The notes: generated from the letters alone by a model not told the origin. Shown: positions 1-12,803, counted from the stretch's first letter. The stretch: DNA of 64,000 nucleotides from Jeotgalibaca dankookensis (GCF_002005405.1 NZ_CP019728.1:62001-126000); one strand, 5' to 3'. Made by a program: numbers and translations.

Positions 1-1
1 A

Positions 2-472
2 GGGTTATCCTTTATTCTGGAGTCGGGTTACCGTTCGTTTGGGTACCAACAAGACATTTATAACTCTGTTTATAATAAAAACTTACAAGACAGTAGTACG
101 AGCGAAGAAGCGATTCAAAAAACAGAAGCTTATATTGCGATTCCAGGTTCAAGTGAACATATGACCGGGTTAGCTCTTGATATTACTGAGCCTAGTTTGC
201 ACCATATTGAAAACGGCTTAATCGAAGAATTCGAAGATACCACAGAAGGACAATGGCTACATAGCCATGCACCGGAGTATGGATTCGTGTTACGTTATCC
301 ACGCGATAAGGAAGACGATATCGATGTAAACTATGAATCTTGGCACTTTCGTTATGTAGGGGTTGAAAATGCAAAATATATGCAAGAGAATGACTTAGTT
401 TTAGAAGAGTATATTGAGCAATTGCAGCATAATGAAAGCATCCGGCAAGCAATTGCCGACCTAGAGGAGTAG
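2..472 (+). CDS. D-alanyl-D-alanine carboxypeptidase, VanY/peptidase M15B family (5' truncated by window)
   Basis: The reading frame is open from the first bases of the window, so the start lies upstream; 156 residues are visible. The sequence shows SGYRS near the left edge, then the zinc-binding motif SEHMTGLALDI (His and Asp ligands at about visible residues 53 and 60) and near the end ESWHFRYVG, whose His is the third ligand. This is the VanY/DdcY arrangement; the family trims the terminal D-Ala of peptidoglycan stem peptides outside the membrane. The glucosaminidase gene begins 18 bases after the stop, so the two wall enzymes are probably cotranscribed. Signal peptide and anchor are outside the window. 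Confidence 0.88.
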   Translation, partial: GLSFILESGYRSFGYQQDIYNSVYNKNLQDSSTSEEAIQKTEAYIAIPGSSEHMTGLALDITEPSLHHIENGLIEEFEDTTEGQWLHSHAPEYGFVLRYPRDKEDDIDVNYESWHFRYVGVENAKYMQENDLVLEEYIEQLQHNESIRQAIADLEE

Positions 473-490
473 TCGAGATGGGAGAAATAC

Positions 491-1129
491 ATGGCAAGAA
501 AGAAAAAGAGAAGAGTTTTCAAACGTCGTAAGCGTGGGAATGGCTCTCAAGTGACGAGTGTTTTATTCGCAATTACCGTTCTTTTGATGGCAAGCTATAC
601 CATTCGCGAGGGCTACTTAAACTCACTATCTGAAGACGAAGAAGTAGTGGTCTTTCAAGGTCCCAAAGAAGAATTTATTGCGTCGCTTTTACCCGTGTCG
701 CAAAAAATGTATGAAGAATATGGTGTGCGTCCAAGTGTTGCGATTGCTCAAGCCATCTTAGAATCTGACTGGGGAAAAAGTGAGTTAGCCGCTGACTATA
801 ATAATTTATATGGAAGAAAAAGTTCTGATTCACAACATTCAATTGCTATGCAAACCAGTGAGTTTACCAACGGGAAGTGGATTACAATAGAAGATACTTT
901 TAAGATTTATGAAAATGTTGAAGCATCCCTTGAAGATCATGCTAGTCTGATGGTAAACGGGACCGATTGGGACCCAACCCTTTATCACCCGGTTATTGCA
1001 GCCACTACTTATCAAGAAGCCGCGAAAGCTTTGGGAAAAGCAGGCTATGCAACCGATCCTACTTATCCAGAAAAATTAATTGAAATCATTGAATCATACC
1101 AACTGTATCAATTTGATACGACTAGTTAA
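491..1129 (+). CDS. Membrane-anchored glucosaminidase-type peptidoglycan hydrolase (GH73)
   Basis: A 212-residue protein. The N-terminus is very basic (Lys/Arg-rich residues 3-20), followed by one hydrophobic segment (about 24-40) that acts as signal anchor. The rest matches the GH73 (AcmA/LytG-like) catalytic domain, with VAIAQAILESDWGKSELA containing the catalytic Glu, then NNLYGRK and a C-terminal part ending in AAKALGKAGYATDPTYPEKL, both typical of the family. There are no LysM or SH3 repeats, so it is a short anchored form. It should cleave glycan strands at N-acetylglucosaminyl bonds outside the cell. It sits just after the VanY-type carboxypeptidase and is likely in the same operon. 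Confidence 0.85.
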   Translation: MARKKKRRVFKRRKRGNGSQVTSVLFAITVLLMASYTIREGYLNSLSEDEEVVVFQGPKEEFIASLLPVSQKMYEEYGVRPSVAIAQAILESDWGKSELAADYNNLYGRKSSDSQHSIAMQTSEFTNGKWITIEDTFKIYENVEASLEDHASLMVNGTDWDPTLYHPVIAATTYQEAAKALGKAGYATDPTYPEKLIEIIESYQLYQFDTTS

Positions 1130-1167
1130 ATAAATGAAAAATGTGTAAGAGTTGAGGTGGAACCAAA

Positions 1168-2184
1168 GTGGCAAATTACAATTTACCAGGCCAAACATTA
1201 GGAATTATTGGTAACACGGGGATAACGAACGAACTAGCACGTGCAGCTAAAAAAAGTGGTTATAAGGTTCGGGTTTATCCAAATCAAGCAAGTTTAATGG
1301 AACTAGCAGAAAAATCTGATTTGCTATTATTTGAATCAGCTCTCGTTGATACTGATTTACTCAAAAAAATTAAAAATTATATTGAAATTCCACAATTAGC
1401 AGATGTTTTAACCGTTGCGCAAGACCGATATATTCAAAAGGCTTTTTTAGAAAATCTAAACATAAACGTCCTTCCTTATACGACAATTACCTCTATTGCA
1501 GATATCGAACAATCAATCGCAGGTATTGGATTTCCATGTATTTTAAAAACAATTCGATTAGAAGAAGTCGGTTTAGACAATGTTATTCTTTATAGCAGAG
1601 AGGATTATCCAAAAGCTCAAAAATTATTAGAGACAGGTGCTTGTATTTTAGAAAGCTGGATTACTCTTGATAAAGAATTAGCAGTATCTTTTGTAATCGG
1701 TAAAAACGGTCAGATAGAAGCATTCCCGGTTACAGAAACTTTTTATCAATCGCAACATCTACGTGGTGTTTCAGCTCCTGCTAAAATAGATAAAGAAATA
1801 GAACAAGCAGTTTTAGAAATGGGTCATTCAATTGCAAAGGCTATGGCGACAACCGGGTTATTAACGATAGAATTTTTCCTCACCGCTATTGGCAATCTGT
1901 ATGTAAAACAAGTAATAGTTGGACCGCATCGATTACTAGATTACACATTAAATGCGACTAATATAAGCCAATATGATGCTTTTGTTAAAGCTGTTTGCGG
2001 ATTGCCTTTACCAAAAGTTATCATCACGCAAGCAATGACTAATTATTCTTTCAAAGCAGATCAAAAAGCAGAACTTTTCTACCAGTTGAAGGTTCAACCA
2101 AATTGGTATCTCCATATGAATGATGATCACTGTTTTATCAATACAAGTGATCAAGACTGGCAAGCGCTAAACGAATTATTATAA
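1168..2184 (+). CDS. PurK-like ATP-grasp protein
   Basis: 338 residues with a GTG start preceded by GAGGTGG (1154-1160). The layout follows 5-(carboxyamino)imidazole ribonucleotide synthase: an N-terminal nucleotide-binding half (LGIIGNTGITNELARAAKKSGY), a central ATP-grasp region (GFPCILKTIR, then CILESWITLDKELAVSFV) and a C-terminal part with LLTIEFFLTAIGNLYVKQV, where PurK has an ELFV...NE-type stretch. The usual GGGQLG loop reads GNTGIT and the terminal metal-binding Glu-x-x-Pro-Arg-x-His-Asn motif is degraded to VKQVIVGPHRLLDYT. No purE or other purine gene is adjacent. It may be a divergent paralogue with another substrate. True PurK activity is doubtful. Confidence 0.65.
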   Translation: MANYNLPGQTLGIIGNTGITNELARAAKKSGYKVRVYPNQASLMELAEKSDLLLFESALVDTDLLKKIKNYIEIPQLADVLTVAQDRYIQKAFLENLNINVLPYTTITSIADIEQSIAGIGFPCILKTIRLEEVGLDNVILYSREDYPKAQKLLETGACILESWITLDKELAVSFVIGKNGQIEAFPVTETFYQSQHLRGVSAPAKIDKEIEQAVLEMGHSIAKAMATTGLLTIEFFLTAIGNLYVKQVIVGPHRLLDYTLNATNISQYDAFVKAVCGLPLPKVIITQAMTNYSFKADQKAELFYQLKVQPNWYLHMNDDHCFINTSDQDWQALNELL

Positions 2185-2193
2185 CTGATAAGC

Positions 2194-2233
2194 GACAAAC
2201 ACTCCTTACCAAACCCGGTAAGGAGTGTTTGTC
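2194..2233 (+). terminator. Hairpin terminator after PurK-like gene
   Basis: A perfect 17-bp stem: GACAAACACTCCTTACC at 2194-2210 and its reverse complement at 2217-2233, separated by a 6-nt loop. There is no long T run after it, so termination may be weak, but it begins just 10 bases past the stop. Confidence 0.7.
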
Positions 2234-2283
2234 ATCATAAGCAGTGTAAATATGAGAAGTTATGATTAAAAAATGGTATTTTT

Positions 2284-2371
2284 CATCATTAAACCGAGAA
2301 ATAAGGTTTCTAGTGATGGTTTTTCTTATTTATTCATCACTAGAGATAAGCTTCAGGTTTCTAGTGATGAA
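2284..2371. repeat. Two tandem inverted repeats sharing a TCTAGTGATG core, upstream of pcrA
   Basis: The core TTTCTAGTGATG occurs at 2307-2318 and 2358-2369, and its reverse complement CATCACTAGA at 2335-2344. Arms 2333-2344 and 2360-2371 form an exact 12-bp stem. An imperfect copy, 2284-2296 with 2305-2318, forms a similar upstream hairpin. The middle arm could pair with either flanking copy, so two exclusive folds are possible. This occupies most of the 286-base gap before pcrA. Confidence 0.6.
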
Positions 2372-2470
2372 ATACATCTTTTACCCATAGAAAAACTTTA
2401 GTGTTTCATTGAAGCTGAGGGTTTAAAATGATAGACTAGAGCATGATGCTTAAGAAGCAAAATAGAAAGG

Positions 2471-4738
2471 ATGGCAGATGTGCAAGAACATAAATTAATT
2501 AAACATATGAATCCCAAACAAAAAGAAGCTGTTCTGGCAACAGAGGGGCCGCTCTTAATTATGGCAGGTGCCGGAAGCGGTAAAACGCGTGTATTAACAC
2601 ATCGCATGGCCTATTTATTAGAAGAAAAAAATGTCAACCCTTGGAATATTCTCGCCATTACTTTTACAAATAAAGCTGCTAAAGAAATGAAGAATCGTGT
2701 GACTCGACTTGTGGGGAGCCCAGGAAATGATATGTGGGTCTCAACCTTTCACTCCATGTGCGTGCGAATTTTGCGTCGCGAAGCAGAGCAGATGGGCTAT
2801 TCTCGTAACTTTACAATCTGTGACCAAAGCGAAACCGAAACCTTAATGAAACGAATTGTTAAAGAAAAAAACTTAGATAGTAAAAAGTTTGAGCCTCGTA
2901 TGATCTTAGGGAAAATATCTAATGCTAAAAATGAGCTCTTATCACCTCAAGATTACGCCAATTCAACAGGAAATTACTTCGATAATATTGTCGCTGAGTG
3001 TTACGACATGTACCAAAGACACTTAAAGAATGCGCAGTCAATGGATTTTGATGATCTGATTATGCAAACCGTTCGCTTATTCGAAGCGCATCCAGAAACG
3101 CTCGCTTACTATCAAAATAAATTTCATTATATCCACGTAGATGAATATCAAGATACAAACTACGCCCAGTATAAATTAGTCCAATTGTTGGCCGAGAAAT
3201 TTCAGAACATCTGTGTTGTCGGTGATGCGGACCAAAGTATTTACGGCTGGCGTGGTGCTGATATGGCGAATATTATGAATTTTGAAAAAGATTACCCTAA
3301 AGCTAAAGTAGTTTTATTAGAACAAAACTATCGCTCTACACAAATGATTCTAAAAGCTGCAAATGCTGTTATTAAAAATAACAATAATCGTAAAGATAAA
3401 AGGTTGTGGACAGATAACACGGAAGGAGAACAAATCACTTACTACCGCGCCCAATCCGAGCACGACGAAGCACGTTTCATTGTTGGAACCATGCAAGAAC
3501 AAGTACGCGAAAAAAACCGCAAGTACGGAAATTTTGCTATTTTGTACCGAACCAACGCCCAATCTCGTGTGATTGAGGATACCTTAATAAAATCTAATAT
3601 TCGTTATAAAATGGTAGGTGGTCATAAGTTCTACGACCGTAAAGAAATTAAAGATATTATGGCTTATTTACGCTTGATTGCAAACCCAGCTGATGATCTG
3701 AGCTTTAACCGTATTATCAACGTTCCTAAAAGAGGCATTGGTGGTGTCAGTGTAGATAGACTGTATCGCTTTGCTGAAGAATATGATTATTCCTATTTGG
3801 ATGCCGCAAAAAATGTGAGTTTATCTGGGTTAAAAGGAAAAGCAGCTACTGAAACAGCTAAGTTCGCTAAAATGATGACGGATTTGCAGAAGATGGCGGA
3901 ATTTGTTTCTGTGACGGAAATAGTAGAAGAAATGTTGAAACAAACCGGTTATATTGAAAGCTTAAAACAAGAAAACACGCTTGAATCAGAAACGCGTATT
4001 GACAATATCAATGAATTTTTATCTGTTACGAAAGAATTTGAAAAACAAGCAGAAGAAGATGTTGATTTAACAACCTTCCTAAGTGATTTAGCACTGGTAT
4101 CGGATTTGGATCAAGTCGAGGAAGAACCCGAAGCAGAAGTAACATTAATGACTTTACACGCTGCAAAAGGCTTAGAATTTCCCGTGGTTTTTATTATTGG
4201 CGTTGAAGAAGGAATCTTTCCATCCTATCGTTCCTTAATGGAAGAAGAGGAGATGGAAGAGGAACGCCGTTTGGCTTATGTTGGCATTACACGTGCTGAG
4301 GAAGAGTTATTTTTAACAAATGCCTATAGCCGTATGTTATACGGACGGACGCAAAACAACCCGCCTTCACGTTTCTTAGAAGAAATGGATCAAGACGTAT
4401 TAAATTATGCTAATCAAGCAAGTCAACCATTCACAAAACCAAGTGCAGCTCCAACTACTTATCGCCAGCGTTGGAAAAAAGATCGCTATAACCATGCAGT
4501 CTCTCAAACACATCAAAGTAAAACAGATGTGGAACCCCAATCAGTTACCCAAACAGGAAATAGTGGTGCTGATAAAGTAGGCTGGAACGTCGGTGACAAA
4601 GCACGCCATAAAAAATGGGGAACAGGTGTGGTTGTTCAAATAAGTGGCGAAGGAGACGGCCTGCAGTTAGATATTGCTTTTAAAGAAATAGGCATTAAAC
4701 GTTTGTTAGCTTCTTTTGCACCCATTGAAAAACAATAG
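2471..4738 (+). CDS. pcrA: ATP-dependent DNA helicase PcrA (UvrD/Rep family)
   Basis: 755 residues, full length for PcrA. It shows the SF1A helicase motifs in order: [14 protein letters not shown] (Q motif), [11 protein letters not shown] (Walker A), VDEYQDTN (Walker B), [35 protein letters not shown] and [16 protein letters not shown]-terminal Tudor-like region ([15 protein letters not shown]) matches the PcrA segment that contacts RNA polymerase. It unwinds DNA in repair and replication-transcription conflicts. The start is uncertain: AGAAAGG ends directly against ATG 2471, whereas GTG 2480 lies 9 bases after it and may be the real start. ligA follows 15 bases after the stop, the usual pcrA-ligA pairing. 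Confidence 0.97.
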   Translation: MADVQEHKLIKHMNPKQKEAVLATEGPLLIMAGAGSGKTRVLTHRMAYLLEEKNVNPWNILAITFTNKAAKEMKNRVTRLVGSPGNDMWVSTFHSMCVRILRREAEQMGYSRNFTICDQSETETLMKRIVKEKNLDSKKFEPRMILGKISNAKNELLSPQDYANSTGNYFDNIVAECYDMYQRHLKNAQSMDFDDLIMQTVRLFEAHPETLAYYQNKFHYIHVDEYQDTNYAQYKLVQLLAEKFQNICVVGDADQSIYGWRGADMANIMNFEKDYPKAKVVLLEQNYRSTQMILKAANAVIKNNNNRKDKRLWTDNTEGEQITYYRAQSEHDEARFIVGTMQEQVREKNRKYGNFAILYRTNAQSRVIEDTLIKSNIRYKMVGGHKFYDRKEIKDIMAYLRLIANPADDLSFNRIINVPKRGIGGVSVDRLYRFAEEYDYSYLDAAKNVSLSGLKGKAATETAKFAKMMTDLQKMAEFVSVTEIVEEMLKQTGYIESLKQENTLESETRIDNINEFLSVTKEFEKQAEEDVDLTTFLSDLALVSDLDQVEEEPEAEVTLMTLHAAKGLEFPVVFIIGVEEGIFPSYRSLMEEEEMEEERRLAYVGITRAEEELFLTNAYSRMLYGRTQNNPPSRFLEEMDQDVLNYANQASQPFTKPSAAPTTYRQRWKKDRYNHAVSQTHQSKTDVEPQSVTQTGNSGADKVGWNVGDKARHKKWGTGVVVQISGEGDGLQLDIAFKEIGIKRLLASFAPIEKQ

Positions 4739-7919
<3,181 letters not shown>

Positions 7920-7924
7920 TTGAT

Positions 7925-7952
7925 TTGAGAATAGTGAGAGTTGTGCTAAAAT
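7925..7952 (+). promoter_or_regulatory. Sigma-A promoter of gatCAB
   Basis: TTGAGA (7925-7930), 16-bp spacer, TAAAAT (7947-7952) with an extended -10 TGC immediately before it. It lies between camS and gatC and explains separate transcription of the amidotransferase operon. Confidence 0.65.
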
Positions 7953-7985
7953 TGATAAGTGAGAAAATGGAAAGAAGGTATAGAG

Positions 7986-8294
7986 ATGGCAGTGAGTGAA
8001 GAAGAAGTTCGCCATGTTGCAAAACTGGCTAAACTTGAATTAGAAGCAGATGAAATTACAACCTTTACAAAAAGAATGGGCGAACTCCTTGATTTAGCCG
8101 ACCAATTAAGTACGGTCGATACGATAGGTATTCCCGTTACAACCCATGGTTATCCATTAAAAAATGTGATGCGACCAGATGTGCCCGAGCCAGGAACGGA
8201 TCGGGAGTTATTATTCAAGAATGTGAAAGCTGAGATTAAAGATGGTATGATTCGAGTACCTGCAATCTTAGATAACGAGGTGGAAGGTGCATGA
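7986..8294 (+). CDS. gatC: Aspartyl/glutamyl-tRNA amidotransferase subunit C
   Basis: 102 residues from ATG 7986, which has AGAAGG 7 bases upstream; an upstream in-frame start at 7959 lacks a ribosome binding site. It begins AVSEEEVRHVAKLAKLELEADE, the characteristic GatC N-terminus. GatC wraps GatA and GatB and stabilises the GatCAB complex, which converts Glu-tRNA(Gln) and Asp-tRNA(Asn) to the amidated forms in bacteria without GlnRS or AsnRS. The stop overlaps gatA by 4 bases (ATGA), showing translational coupling. Confidence 0.95.
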   Translation: MAVSEEEVRHVAKLAKLELEADEITTFTKRMGELLDLADQLSTVDTIGIPVTTHGYPLKNVMRPDVPEPGTDRELLFKNVKAEIKDGMIRVPAILDNEVEGA

Positions 8295-9745
8295 GTAAAT
8301 ACAACGAAACACTGAAGTCCTTACACGAAGGGTTAGCCAATAAGGAATTCTCTTCTGTTGAATTGACAAAGGAAGCTTTCAAACGTATTGATCAAACCGA
8401 CTCTAAAGTTGGGGCTTTTTTAGCGCTAAACGAAGCAGAAGCAATCAAACAAGCAGAAGCAGCAGATGCGCGGGGCTACCAAGATAGCAATGTGTTAAAC
8501 GGAATCCCTCTAGGAATTAAAGATAATATTATCACGGACGGGTTAACAACAACGGCAGCAAGTCGGATGTTAGAAGATTTCGTACCGATTTATGATGCAA
8601 CCGTTGTTTCAAAACTAAAAGAAGCCGGTGCAGTGAATGTTGGAAAATTAAACATGGATGAATTTGCCATGGGCGGAACAACTGAGACTTCTTATTTCAA
8701 AGAAACAAAAAACCCTTGGGATTTAAATAAAGTACCGGGTGGCTCATCAGGTGGCTCAGCAGCAGCCGTTGCATCGGGACAAATTTTAGCTTCCCTTGGT
8801 ACCGATACAGGTGGCTCGATTCGCCAACCGGCTGCTTTTAATGGCATCGTTGGGATGAAACCTACATACGGGAGAGTTTCTCGTTACGGACTGATTGCCT
8901 TTGCATCAAGTCTCGATCAAATCGGACCTTTTACACGGACTGTCACAGATAATGCTTTGATGCTAGAAGCAATCAGTGGACACGACAAGAGAGACTCCAC
9001 TAGTGCAAAATTAGAAGTACCACAATTTAGTGCCAACCTAACCGGTCAAATAGCTGGAATGAAAGTGGCGCTTCCTAAGGAATATTTCCAAGCGGGGGTA
9101 AGTCAAGAAATTCAAACAGCTGTGCGCAAAGCTGCTCAGCAATTTGAAGAAATGGGTGCCATTGTTGAAGAGGTAAACTTACCAACGCTATCCTATGGTA
9201 TTCCTGCTTATTATATTATTGCGTCGTCGGAAGCATCATCAAACCTACAACGTTTTGATGGTATTCGTTATGGGTACCGTGCTGAAGGTGTAAATAGTTT
9301 AGATGAACTATATATTCGTACCCGTTCAGAAGGCTTTGGTATGGAAGTAAAACGTCGTATCATGCTAGGAACCTTTTCTTTAAGTTCTGGTTTTTATGAT
9401 GCTTATTTCAAAAAAGCCAGCCAAGTGCGGACATTGATTAAACGCGATTTTGAACGAATTTTTAATGATTATGATTTCATACTGGGACCAACTACAACAA
9501 CGACCGCTTATAACTTAGGAACTAAGGTTGAAGATCCGATTCAAATGTACGTGTCTGATCTATTGACTGTAACAATTAACTTAGCAGGTGTACCAGCTAT
9601 CACAGTTCCAGGTGGTTTTTCATCAGAAGGTCTCCCAATCGGTATTCAATTGATTGGAAATTATTTTGAAGAAGCAAAACTATATCAAGCAGCATTTGCC
9701 TTTGAACAAGCAAATGACTACCATACCAAACACCCAAACTTGTAG
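8291..9745 (+). CDS. gatA: Aspartyl/glutamyl-tRNA amidotransferase subunit A
   Basis: 484 residues, normal for GatA. The amidase-signature catalytic triad is visible: Lys in GIPLGIKDNI (about residue 79), the cis-Ser in PGGSSGGSAAAV, and the nucleophile Ser in GTDTGGSIRQPAA. GatA hydrolyses glutamine and passes ammonia to GatB for transamidation of misacylated tRNA in the cytoplasm. It is coupled to gatC by a 4-base overlap and is followed 12 bases later by gatB, with GGAGG before the gatB start. Confidence 0.98.
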   Translation: MSKYNETLKSLHEGLANKEFSSVELTKEAFKRIDQTDSKVGAFLALNEAEAIKQAEAADARGYQDSNVLNGIPLGIKDNIITDGLTTTAASRMLEDFVPIYDATVVSKLKEAGAVNVGKLNMDEFAMGGTTETSYFKETKNPWDLNKVPGGSSGGSAAAVASGQILASLGTDTGGSIRQPAAFNGIVGMKPTYGRVSRYGLIAFASSLDQIGPFTRTVTDNALMLEAISGHDKRDSTSAKLEVPQFSANLTGQIAGMKVALPKEYFQAGVSQEIQTAVRKAAQQFEEMGAIVEEVNLPTLSYGIPAYYIIASSEASSNLQRFDGIRYGYRAEGVNSLDELYIRTRSEGFGMEVKRRIMLGTFSLSSGFYDAYFKKASQVRTLIKRDFERIFNDYDFILGPTTTTTAYNLGTKVEDPIQMYVSDLLTVTINLAGVPAITVPGGFSSEGLPIGIQLIGNYFEEAKLYQAAFAFEQANDYHTKHPNL

Positions 9746-9757
9746 GAGGCGAAAGAG

Positions 9758-11188
9758 ATGAATTACGAAACAGTTATCGGATTAGAAGTCCACGTAGAAT
9801 TAAAAACTGAATCAAAAGTGTTCTCCCCATCTCCAGCACATTTTGGGGCAGAGCCGAATACGAATACAAATGTGATTGACTGGGGCTACCCAGGCGTTTT
9901 ACCTGTCATTAATGAAGGGGCAGTTGAATTTGCAATGAAAGCAGCACTCGCTTTAAATTGCCAAATCAATCGCGAAACATATTTTGACCGTAAAAATTAT
10001 TTTTATCCAGATAATCCAAAAGCTTACCAAATATCACAACTAGATAAACCGATTGGGTATGATGGATGGATTGAAATTGAAGTAGAAGGTAAAAAGAAAA
10101 AAATTCGGATTGAACGTGTCCATTTAGAAGAAGATGCGGGTAAAAATACCCATGGATCCGACGGCTATTCCTATGTCGATTTAAACCGTCAAGGAACACC
10201 TTTAATAGAAATTGTTTCTGAAGCAGATATGCGTTCACCAGAAGAAGCATATGCATATCTAGAAGCAATCCGCGAAATTGTTATGTATACAGGTGTATCA
10301 GATGTAAAGATGGAAGAAGGCTCTATGCGTTGTGATGCCAATATTTCTATCCGTCCATACGGACAAGAAGAATTTGGTACTAAAGCAGAGATAAAGAACT
10401 TGAACTCATTTAACTATGTGCGACGTGGACTCCTTCACGAAGAAAAACGTCAAGCACGTGTTTTAAATTCAGGTGGCGAAATTCAACAAGAAACCCGCCG
10501 TATTGATGAAACAACGGGCGAAACAATCTTGATGCGTGTAAAAGAAGGAGAAAGTGACTACCGCTATTTCCCTGAACCAGACTTACCAGAATTTGAAATT
10601 TCGCAAGAATGGATTGACCGGGTTCAAGCTAGTCTACCCGCTCTTCCGAAAGAACGCCGTTTAAAATATATTAAAGACTATGACTTACCAGAATACGATG
10701 CAATGGTATTAACCTTATCTAAAGAGATGTCAGATTTCTTTGAAGATACAATTGCAGCAGGAGGCGATCCGAAACAGGCTTCTAACTGGTTAATGGGTGA
10801 AGTTTCGGCTTATTTAAATAGTGAAAAACTAGAATTAGCTGATACAAAATTAACACCAGAAAACTTAGCAGGCATGATTATGCTAATTGCTGACGGTACC
10901 ATTAGTTCTAAAATGGCGAAAAAAGTTTTCCGTCTCCTTGCCACTAAAGGTGGGGTAGCCAGAGAAGTAGTTGAAAAAGAAGGATTAATCCAACTTTCTG
11001 ATCCAAGTCAATTGCTACCAATTATCAACAGTATTTTAGATGCAAATCAACAATCCATAGATGATTTCAAAGCAGGGAAAGACCGTGCTAAAGGATTCTT
11101 AGTCGGACAAATTATGAAACAAACCAAGGGTCAAGCTAACCCAGGTGTTGTTAATAAATTATTATCAGAAGAACTAGCTAAAAGATAA
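9758..11188 (+). CDS. gatB: Aspartyl/glutamyl-tRNA amidotransferase subunit B
   Basis: 476 residues, standard length. The N-terminus [21 protein letters not shown] is the GatB signature, the middle has [13 protein letters not shown] and [12 protein letters not shown], and the C-terminus has the YqeY-like tRNA-binding tail ending [21 protein letters not shown]. GatB activates the misacylated aminoacyl-tRNA by phosphorylation and completes transamidation with GatA-delivered ammonia. It ends the gatCAB operon. The terminator that should follow has been split by an insertion sequence. Confidence 0.98.
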   Translation: MNYETVIGLEVHVELKTESKVFSPSPAHFGAEPNTNTNVIDWGYPGVLPVINEGAVEFAMKAALALNCQINRETYFDRKNYFYPDNPKAYQISQLDKPIGYDGWIEIEVEGKKKKIRIERVHLEEDAGKNTHGSDGYSYVDLNRQGTPLIEIVSEADMRSPEEAYAYLEAIREIVMYTGVSDVKMEEGSMRCDANISIRPYGQEEFGTKAEIKNLNSFNYVRRGLLHEEKRQARVLNSGGEIQQETRRIDETTGETILMRVKEGESDYRYFPEPDLPEFEISQEWIDRVQASLPALPKERRLKYIKDYDLPEYDAMVLTLSKEMSDFFEDTIAAGGDPKQASNWLMGEVSAYLNSEKLELADTKLTPENLAGMIMLIADGTISSKMAKKVFRLLATKGGVAREVVEKEGLIQLSDPSQLLPIINSILDANQQSIDDFKAGKDRAKGFLVGQIMKQTKGQANPGVVNKLLSEELAKR

Positions 11189-11191
11189 TTC

Positions 11192-11203
11192 AAAAAGAAG
11201 CAC
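11192..11203 (+). terminator. Left arm of the gatB terminator, separated by an IS
   Basis: AAAAAGAAGCAC begins 3 bases after the gatB stop. Its exact complement GTGCTTCTTTTT lies at 12760-12771 on the far side of the insertion sequence. The two arms were once one hairpin. Confidence 0.75.
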
Positions 11204-11219
11204 TGACTAGGTTAAACTG

Positions 11220-11270
11220 GACCCTATAAAGTAGACTCTTTAAAAAAGAGACCCTTTATAGGGTCTTTTT
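11220..11270 (+). terminator. Terminator hairpin inside the IS left end
   Basis: GACCCTATAAAG (11220-11231) pairs exactly with CTTTATAGGGTC (11254-11265), followed by TTTTT. It overlaps the left inverted repeat and would stop read-through from outside into the transposase gene, a known self-limiting device in insertion sequences. Confidence 0.65.
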
Positions 11271-11386
11271 ATGTCTTGTACGAGAATTAGTCTCCCTTTC
11301 CTGATAAACTGGAGGAAAGGAACGGGAACCGCGACCGCTCCCCCAAGAGAGCCTTACAAAAAATACATTTTTAAGAGGAGGAACCC

Positions 11387-12712
11387 ATGTCAAAACGAAC
11401 ATTCACGGACGAGCAGGTTACAGACCTATCCCACAACCCCTATGTTCAGAACGTCTCCCCCAAAGCCATCACCTACTCGGACGAGTTCAAGGTCCACTTC
11501 CTTGCGGAGTGGAAAAAGGGAAAGACTGCCCGACAGATTTTCATGGAGGCGAGTCTCCCAGTGGAGGTCCTAGGCGAGCGGCGAATCCACACCGCTGCCA
11601 ACCGCTGGAAGAAGGCCTATCAGGAGAGCGGGATCACGGGCGTACGAGATCAGCGCAAGGGCGCATCGGGGCGCCCCCGCCTCACGGAGCTTTCGACCGA
11701 AGAGCAGCTCCGCCGGGCCAAGCAGGAGAATGTCCTCCTCAGACAGGAGAATGAGCTGTTAAAAAAAATCGACTTCGCAGAAAGGAGGGGAAATGAGTTA
11801 AGCAAGCAGGAGCGGTTCGCCCTCATCCAACAGGTGACGAGTCGCCCCGGCTCGCTCTCCGTCAGGAGAGCTTGTCTGATTCTGGAAGTATCCAATTCCG
11901 GCTACTACGCGCATTTCTCCCCCGAGAACCAATGCAAAAGGCAGGAGAAGGAAGAGGAGGACCAGAGGTGGCGCGACCGTGTTCTGGAAGCAATGGCCTA
12001 TAAACGGGTGGCGAAAGGTTCCCGTGCCATTGTCATGTACTTCCTCAACACGAAGAAAACTGTAGTGAACCGCAAGAAAGTCCAGCGGATCATGCGAAAG
12101 TATGGACTCCAGTGTCCTATCCGCCGTGCGAACCCGTACCGAAAAATCGCAAAAGCCACACAAGAACATCGCACCGTTCCGAACCGGCTCCAGCGGCAGT
12201 TTGATCAGTCAGCGCCGAAGAAGGTGCTCCTGACTGATATTACCTATCTCCGGGGAAAAGACGGCTTCCTAGGCTACCTCTCTACCATCTTGGATGGCGC
12301 CACAAAGGAGGTTTTAGCCTACGCCGTCGCCGACCGAATCACCTTGGACATAGCTCTCGATACGGTGAAAGATCTAGTGGCAAAACATGGAGAGGACCTC
12401 CCTGCGCAAGCCCTCCTCCATTCCGACCAAGGGTCGCACTACACTAGCCCCATCTTCCAGAAATTGGTGCAGAAGAATGGCCTAACCCAATCTATGTCCC
12501 GCCGTGGGAACTGCTGGGACAACGCCCCACAGGAGAGCTACTTCGGCCACCTAAAGGACGAAATTCCTTACGAGGAGTGTCATTCACTGAAGGAGTTACA
12601 GTCTGTCATTATCAACTATATGGACTACTACAACCACGAGCGCGGCCAATGGAAACTGAAAAAGCTGACCCCGGTTTCCTACCGGGATCAGCTCTTGAAA
12701 CAAGTAGCCTAG
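11387..12712 (+). CDS. IS3-family transposase, single open frame
   Basis: 441 residues from ATG 11387, preceded by AAGAGGAGG. The N-terminal part (about 25-130) is an HTH_IS3-like DNA-binding region ending in a leucine-rich helix (LRRAKQENVLLRQENELLKK). The C-terminal part is an rve/DDE integrase core with Asp in LLTDITYL, Asp in LLHSDQGSHYTS and Glu in PQESYFGHLKDE. Most IS3 members use two frames joined by a programmed -1 shift; here the A8 run at 11761-11768 is read straight through, so orfA and orfB are fused. Codon use is GC-rich compared with neighbours. It appears intact and possibly active. Confidence 0.92.
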   Translation: MSKRTFTDEQVTDLSHNPYVQNVSPKAITYSDEFKVHFLAEWKKGKTARQIFMEASLPVEVLGERRIHTAANRWKKAYQESGITGVRDQRKGASGRPRLTELSTEEQLRRAKQENVLLRQENELLKKIDFAERRGNELSKQERFALIQQVTSRPGSLSVRRACLILEVSNSGYYAHFSPENQCKRQEKEEEDQRWRDRVLEAMAYKRVAKGSRAIVMYFLNTKKTVVNRKKVQRIMRKYGLQCPIRRANPYRKIAKATQEHRTVPNRLQRQFDQSAPKKVLLTDITYLRGKDGFLGYLSTILDGATKEVLAYAVADRITLDIALDTVKDLVAKHGEDLPAQALLHSDQGSHYTSPIFQKLVQKNGLTQSMSRRGNCWDNAPQESYFGHLKDEIPYEECHSLKELQSVIINYMDYYNHERGQWKLKKLTPVSYRDQLLKQVA

Positions 12713-12775
12713 ATTCTCTCTTTTTTAAACTGTCCTTGACTTGGGATCCAGATTAGGTCGTGCTTCTTTTTTATA

Positions 12776-12803
12776 TTACACGCATTTCTATCTGTGTTAT
12801 AAT
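12776..12803 (+). promoter_or_regulatory. Promoter of first dagK
   Basis: TTACAC (12776-12781), 16-bp spacer, TATAAT (12798-12803) with the extended -10 TGT before it. It lies just right of the IS, so dagK expression does not depend on gatB read-through. Confidence 0.65.

Larger units (their letters stand above)
11213..12753 (+). mobile_element. IS3-family insertion sequence (about 1.54 kb)
   Basis: The element carries one transposase gene and has imperfect terminal inverted repeats: the left end reads TAAACTGGACCCTATAAAG and the right end, read inward, ATCTGGATCCCAAGTCAAG. Direct repeats TAGGT flank it at 11208-11212 and 12754-12758. Removing the element plus one TAGGT rejoins the gatB terminator into AAAAAGAAGCAC-T-GAC-TAG-GTC-GTGCTTCTTTTT, which supports these borders, although the conserved TG/CA tips would place them a few bases further inside. 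Base composition is visibly richer in G and C than the surrounding chromosome, so it is a recent arrival from another background. Confidence 0.85.

Noticed and set aside
11271-11895. Extra frames inside the IS3 element (both strands)
   Set aside because: They are shadows of the transposase frame in GC-rich DNA; none has a ribosome site with family motifs.
11218-12750. IS3 borders set at the TG...CA tips
   Set aside because: The flanks of those tips share no direct repeat, whereas borders at 11213 and 12753 give TAGGT repeats and restore the terminator. The choice is not final.
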